Shown here: piece by piece, positions 61,113 to 64,000 of the stretch
Layout of the letters: each line of letters opens with the position of its first letter
Numbering within the stretch: the stretch's first letter is position 1
Source of the DNA: Clostridia bacterium
GTDB lineage: Bacteria > Bacillota > Clostridia > Peptostreptococcales > Acidaminobacteraceae
Direction: 5' to 3'
Assembly: GCA_018399635.1 (NCBI GenBank)
Contig: JAGYOH010000012.1
Span: forward strand, 38,231-102,230
DNA length: 64,000 nucleotides
The notes under the pieces: model-generated
Databases searched by the model: none
Told to the model about the DNA's origin: nothing
Seen by the model: the letters and a program-made list of their open reading frames with translations, nothing else
Program-made: the position numbers and the translations under genes

Positions 61113-62388
61113 GGTCTGATTCCCCCTCGATGAAATGAATGGTGTCGAGCTCGTAGTGGCCGCCCGCCGCCATGACCTCTTCCCGGGTCACCGCCATCAC
61201 TTCCTGGATGATTTCCTCTTCATCGTATTTTCTTCCGGTCAATTCCCTGGAGAAATAGTAGTTGAGGAAGGAGTTGGGATAGTCGCTGAGGGACCTGACA
61301 CTGGCAATGATGATTTCCTTGGCGGTATCGAGATCCTCCTCGGAAAATTCACCCCGCTTCATTTTTTCCACCTCTTCCAGGGTGAGATCCAGGGTTTTCT
61401 GATAGTCCCTGGAGTCGATCCCGGAGGAGATGATCATGATGGCCTTGAATTTTTCCACCTTTGAAAAGATGTAGTAACAGAGACTCTCCTTTTCCCGGAT
61501 GTTCTGAAAGAGTTTGGAGTTGCCGCCGCCGCCCAGGATCGTCGAAAAAAGCACCGAGGCTTCATAGAGGGGATGGTCGTAGCGGATTCCGGTTCTGTAG
61601 CCCAGGGTGAGTTTGCCCTGGTTCACCTTCAGCTTTTCCTTGACCGTCCTGAGGTCGCCTGCAGGAACCTCTTGCCGCTGGCCTTCGGACAGGGGGACGG
61701 CATAGGCTCCCCTGCCTCCGAAGATTTCCCGGATCAGGCTTTGTGTCGGTGGCCACTCGAAGTCGCCGATGGCGATGAGGCTCATGGGCGAGGCGCCGAG
61801 AATCTCCTGATAGTACCGGTACACCTCCTGGTTGTCCAATTCACCGATAACCGCCACGGACCCGTATTGATGGATGCTGAAGGGCTCATCCTGACACATG
61901 GCTTCAATGCACCGTTCCACGGCATAGGTCATCTTGTCGTTGATTCTGGAGTGGATCTCCTGGATGAGATTTTCCCTCTCCTGCTCAAAGGCTTCCGGCT
62001 CGAAGCCCTCACCCTCCGTCTGGAGTTCAAAGACGGATTCGCTCAAGAAGGTCAAGGCCTCCCTGAAGACGGCCTTGTCCGCCACATAAAGGGGATTGGG
62101 GACCTGGATCTTGACCTGCAGGGCCAGGGATTCCCCGTATTTTGTCACATCCGCACTAAAAACGGCGCCATAGAGCTCCTCGAGACGATCATTGAAGCGC
62201 TTTGACCCCGGGTATTTTTTCGTGCCCCGCTTGATCAGCCGGCTGATCAATGCCAGCATGGAGGCCTCCTTTTCGGTCAGGGGCCGCTGCAAGAACAAGC
62301 CCATCAGATTGGTCTTGAATTTTTCAGATCGGATCAGTCTGACCTTGAGTGACTCATTTAAATCATAACTTCGAATATCTTCTATCAT
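61102..62388 (-). CDS. M16 family non-catalytic partner (YmfF-type)
   Basis: A 428-residue M16-like protein without an HxxEH zinc motif at the expected position near residues 40-60 (the region reads EKEASMLALISRL). Such proteins pair with the active M16 subunit, as in YmfF/YmfH, to form the closed chamber. I chose ATG 62388 with AGGAGG 11 bases upstream; a TTG at 62397 is only two bases from it. It is divergent from ychF, whose promoter shares the 100-base gap. Confidence 0.88.
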   Translation of the reverse strand: MIEDIRSYDLNESLKVRLIRSEKFKTNLMGLFLQRPLTEKEASMLALISRLIKRGTKKYPGSKRFNDRLEELYGAVFSADVTKYGESLALQVKIQVPNPLYVADKAVFREALTFLSESVFELQTEGEGFEPEAFEQERENLIQEIHSRINDKMTYAVERCIEAMCQDEPFSIHQYGSVAVIGELDNQEVYRYYQEILGASPMSLIAIGDFEWPPTQSLIREIFGGRGAYAVPLSEGQRQEVPAGDLRTVKEKLKVNQGKLTLGYRTGIRYDHPLYEASVLFSTILGGGGNSKLFQNIREKESLCYYIFSKVEKFKAIMIISSGIDSRDYQKTLDLTLEEVEKMKRGEFSEEDLDTAKEIIIASVRSLSDYPNSFLNYYFSRELTGRKYDEEEIIQEVMAVTREEVMAAGGHYELDTIHFIEGESDHEN

Positions 62389-62444
62389 TGAGGACAATCC
62401 CTCCTGTTTTTTTAGACTAGTTTCATTATATATTAAATCCTTGG

Positions 62445-62473
62445 TTGATTAAAGGACTGAATTATCCTATAAT
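62445..62473 (+). promoter_or_regulatory. ychF promoter
   Basis: TTGATT (62445-62450) and TATAAT (62468-62473) are spaced by 17 bases. On the other strand TATAAT (62425-62430) lies upstream of the M16 pair but has only a weak -35. Confidence 0.8.
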
Positions 62474-62502
62474 ACACTTGTTGTCAGGGAAAGGAGCCTT
62501 TT

Positions 62503-63591
62503 ATGAAACTAGGAATCGTGGGGCTGCCCAATGTGGGCAAAAGCACCCTTTTTAATGCCATCACAAAAGCCGGTGCTTTAAGCGCCAACTACCCCTTTTG
62601 CACCATCGAACCCAATGTCGGCGTCGTAGCCGTGCCTGATAAGCGCCTCGACGTGCTGGAGGAAATGTTCAAATCCAAAAAAAAAGTACCCACTGCCATA
62701 GAGTTTTACGATATTGCCGGCCTCGTCAAGGGGGCTTCCAAGGGTGAAGGCCTCGGGAACCAGTTCCTCGGCCATATCCGGGAAGTCGCCGCCATCGTCC
62801 ACGTGGTCAGGTGTTTTGATGATGACAATGTCGTCCACGTCGAGGGGCGCATCGATCCCATCGACGATATCGAGACCATCCATCTCGAACTGATTTTCTC
62901 CGATACTGAAACGGTGGAAAAACGCCTCTTCAAGGCTCAGAAAATGGCCAAGGCGGATCCCGTCATCAAGGGCCAGCTGGGCATCCTGGAAAGAATCAAG
63001 ACCACCCTGGAAGAGGGCCGACCGGTTCGCGGCATGGCCTTCGATGAAAGCGAAGCCGCCTTCGTCAAAAGCCTCAGTCTGCTGACCGCCAAGCCCACCA
63101 TTTACGTGGCCAACGTGGGTGAGGACGGCATTCTCGATGAGGAGAACCCCTACTACCTGAAGGTCAGGGCCTACGCCCTGGCAGAGGGGTCCGAGGTGGT
63201 GAAGATTTCAGCCCAGCTCGAGCAGGAGATTTCAGAGCTCGACGAGGCGGACCGCCGGGAATTCCTCAAGGATGTGGGTCTCGAGGAATCCGGGCTTGAC
63301 CAGCTTGTCCGCGCCGGTTATCATCTCCTGGACCTGATCAGTTTTCTCACCGCGGGAGAACCGGAGGTCAGAGCCTGGACCATCAAACGGGGCACCAAGG
63401 CCCCTGAGGCGGCGGGCAAGATCCACTCCGACATCGAGCGGGGATTCATCCGCGCCGAGACCATCCACTATGACGATCTCATCGCCCAGGGTTCCATGGT
63501 CAAGGCCAGGGAAAAGGGACTGGTCCGTTCCGAGGGCAAGGACTATGAAGTCAGGGACGGGGACATCATCCATTTCCGATTCAACGTGTAG
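62503..63591 (+). CDS. ychF: redox-regulated ATPase/GTPase YchF
   Basis: YchF is an Obg-related P-loop NTPase that binds ribosomes and favours ATP. The 362-residue protein has GLPNVGKST (7-15), [29 protein letters not shown] and a C-terminal TGS domain ending in the [11 protein letters not shown] pattern. AAGGAG precedes the ATG. A perfect terminator follows, so it is a single-gene unit. Confidence 0.97.
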   Translation: MKLGIVGLPNVGKSTLFNAITKAGALSANYPFCTIEPNVGVVAVPDKRLDVLEEMFKSKKKVPTAIEFYDIAGLVKGASKGEGLGNQFLGHIREVAAIVHVVRCFDDDNVVHVEGRIDPIDDIETIHLELIFSDTETVEKRLFKAQKMAKADPVIKGQLGILERIKTTLEEGRPVRGMAFDESEAAFVKSLSLLTAKPTIYVANVGEDGILDEENPYYLKVRAYALAEGSEVVKISAQLEQEISELDEADRREFLKDVGLEESGLDQLVRAGYHLLDLISFLTAGEPEVRAWTIKRGTKAPEAAGKIHSDIERGFIRAETIHYDDLIAQGSMVKAREKGLVRSEGKDYEVRDGDIIHFRFNV

Positions 63592-63598
63592 GATGCCG

Positions 63599-63632
63599 CC
63601 AGTTTTTGAAAATTTCAAAGACTGGTTTTTTT
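63599..63632 (+). terminator. rho-independent terminator after ychF
   Basis: CCAGTTTTTGAAA (63599-63611) pairs with TTTCAAAGACTGG (63613-63625; one T-G pair), followed by seven Ts (63626-63632). It overlaps a 47-codon open frame, which is therefore not credible as a gene. Confidence 0.93.
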
Positions 63633-63760
63633 ATGCCTGGAATTTCATTGGAACGGTTCTGATCGGGCCCCTTGAAGAAGCGTCATCGGTCCAGAAAACG
63701 GCCAGGGATGGAATTATCCCCGATTATGCCATTTGAGTCATCCATTTAACAAACAAGCGG
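63633..63760. other. gene-free gap between ychF and the IS end
   Basis: I see no credible gene here on either strand and no promoter. The base composition changes from GC-rich to AT-rich around 63735, close to where the mobile element should begin. Confidence 0.6.
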
Positions 63761-63844
63761 AATTCCCCACCCTCTAAGCCACCTTGCTCGCTTTAGCGAG
63801 AGCGTAGGGTGAGGATGGATAGCTTCCACCAAAAGTGACATTAT

Positions 63845-63886
63845 TTAACATACTAATTCAGTGATGTATAATACAATTGAGGTGAT
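63845..63886 (+). promoter_or_regulatory. promoter and ribosome-binding site of tnpA
   Basis: TTAACA (63845-63850) and TATAAT (63867-63872) are spaced by 16 bases, and GAGGTGAT (63879-63886) is a strong ribosome-binding site. Confidence 0.65.
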
Positions 63887-63890
63887 ACCA

Positions 63891-64000
63891 ATAGAATTTA
63901 GATACAAATAACCATTCAGTGTACATGCTCAATTATCACTTGATTCTTGTTGTGAAATACCGGAGAGAAGTCATTGACTCTACAATATCTGAGAGACTTA
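63891..64000 (+). pseudogene. tnpA: IS200-type Y1 transposase TnpA, 5' part, apparently with a damaged start
   Basis: From 63901 the frame reads DTNNHSVYMLNYHLILVVKY and continues RREVIDSTISERL, the conserved N-terminus of IS200/IS605 TnpA. The codon at the right distance from GAGGTGAT is ATA (63891-63893), and the frame from it hits a stop; one T fewer in the TTT at 63897-63899 would restore the frame as ATA-GAA-TTA-GAT. In the intact frame an upstream TAG (63892-63894) leaves only GTG 63919 or ATG 63925 as starts, which would drop conserved residues. The HxH and Tyr motifs lie beyond the window. Confidence 0.75.

Larger units (their letters stand above)
63761..64000 (+). mobile_element. left end of an IS200/IS605-type element (continues past window)
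   Basis: A subterminal structured region (CACCCT 63768-63773 with AGGGTG 63806-63811 around the exact hairpin CTCGCT-TT-AGCGAG at 63787-63800) lies about 90 bases before a TnpA-like frame. Imperfect hairpins at the ends and a Y1 transposase are the hallmarks of the family. The exact left boundary is not determined; composition suggests it lies between about 63735 and 63770. Confidence 0.75.

Noticed and set aside
63593..63736. 47-codon frame (MPPVFENFKD...) directly after ychF
   Set aside because: Its first third is the perfect terminator hairpin and T-tract of ychF, and it has no ribosome-binding site beyond the ychF end.

Overview
The window looks like a chromosomal core-gene segment from a Gram-positive anaerobe of the class Clostridia, with GC clearly above 50% by eye. 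Four things support this. The gene order is that of Clostridia or Firmicutes: fapR-plsX-fab; asp23-fakA-recG-rsmD-coaD; yicC-gmk-rpoZ-coaBC-priA-def-fmt-rsmB-stp-prkC-rsgA-rpe-thiN; the dcw cluster; and the ylm cluster ending in ileS. There is a T-box leader, a FapR operator, and a MurE with a DNPR motif plus DapF, which implies meso-diaminopimelate peptidoglycan. I cannot name the genus. Most genes lie on the minus strand; only tmcAL, rpmB, rqcH, ychF and a transposase fragment are on the plus strand. No rRNA, tRNA or CRISPR array was seen.

Layout. 1-3.9 kb: FapR-controlled fatty-acid/phospholipid operon (fapR-plsX-fabH-fabD-fabG, the last cut by the window edge). 4.0-7.3 kb: rpmF, a DUF177 protein and ackA, with tmcAL divergent from ackA. 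7.3-12.9 kb: a coiled-coil protein, coaD, rsmD, recG, fakA and an Asp23 protein, divergent from rpmB. 13.3-27.6 kb: a long minus-strand array from dapF and yicC to thiN, covering nucleotide and CoA metabolism, replication restart, N-formyl-methionine chemistry, the PASTA kinase/phosphatase pair and ribosome assembly. 27.8-34.4 kb: rqcH facing pyrR and rluD, then a type 2 ileS under a T-box. 34.5-45.2 kb: a FucI-like protein, ylmH, yggT, sepF, yggS, an HlyD-like protein, gpsA, der, a DUF512 radical-SAM protein, pgeF, nrdR and ftsZ. 45.2-59.8 kb: Sbp, two DUF881 proteins, ftsQ, murG, ftsW, murD, mraY, murF, murE, a PASTA penicillin-binding protein, ftsL, rsmH, mraZ and lgt. 59.8-63.6 kb: an M16 peptidase-like pair and ychF. 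63.7-64 kb: the left end of an IS200/IS605-type element.

The genes join envelope growth to translation: lipid precursors (fapR operon, gpsA, lgt), peptidoglycan synthesis and divisome (dcw, sepF, PASTA kinase) and protein synthesis and quality control (rpmB, rpmF, rsmB, rsmD, rsmH, rsgA, der, fmt, def, ileS, rqcH).

I found no convincing new multi-gene system. The best second-look items are mainly regulatory: a three-repeat MraZ box across the mraZ promoter; two palindromes in the ackA/tmcAL divergent promoter; terminator hairpins with T9 tails running into the ribosome-binding sites of recG and priA; and an IS605-end-like hairpin that supplies the -35 of an apparent rqcH promoter. Also notable are a FucI-like protein in the division cluster and the absence of spoIIGA-sigE-sigG, ftsA, divIVA and lspA from their usual places.
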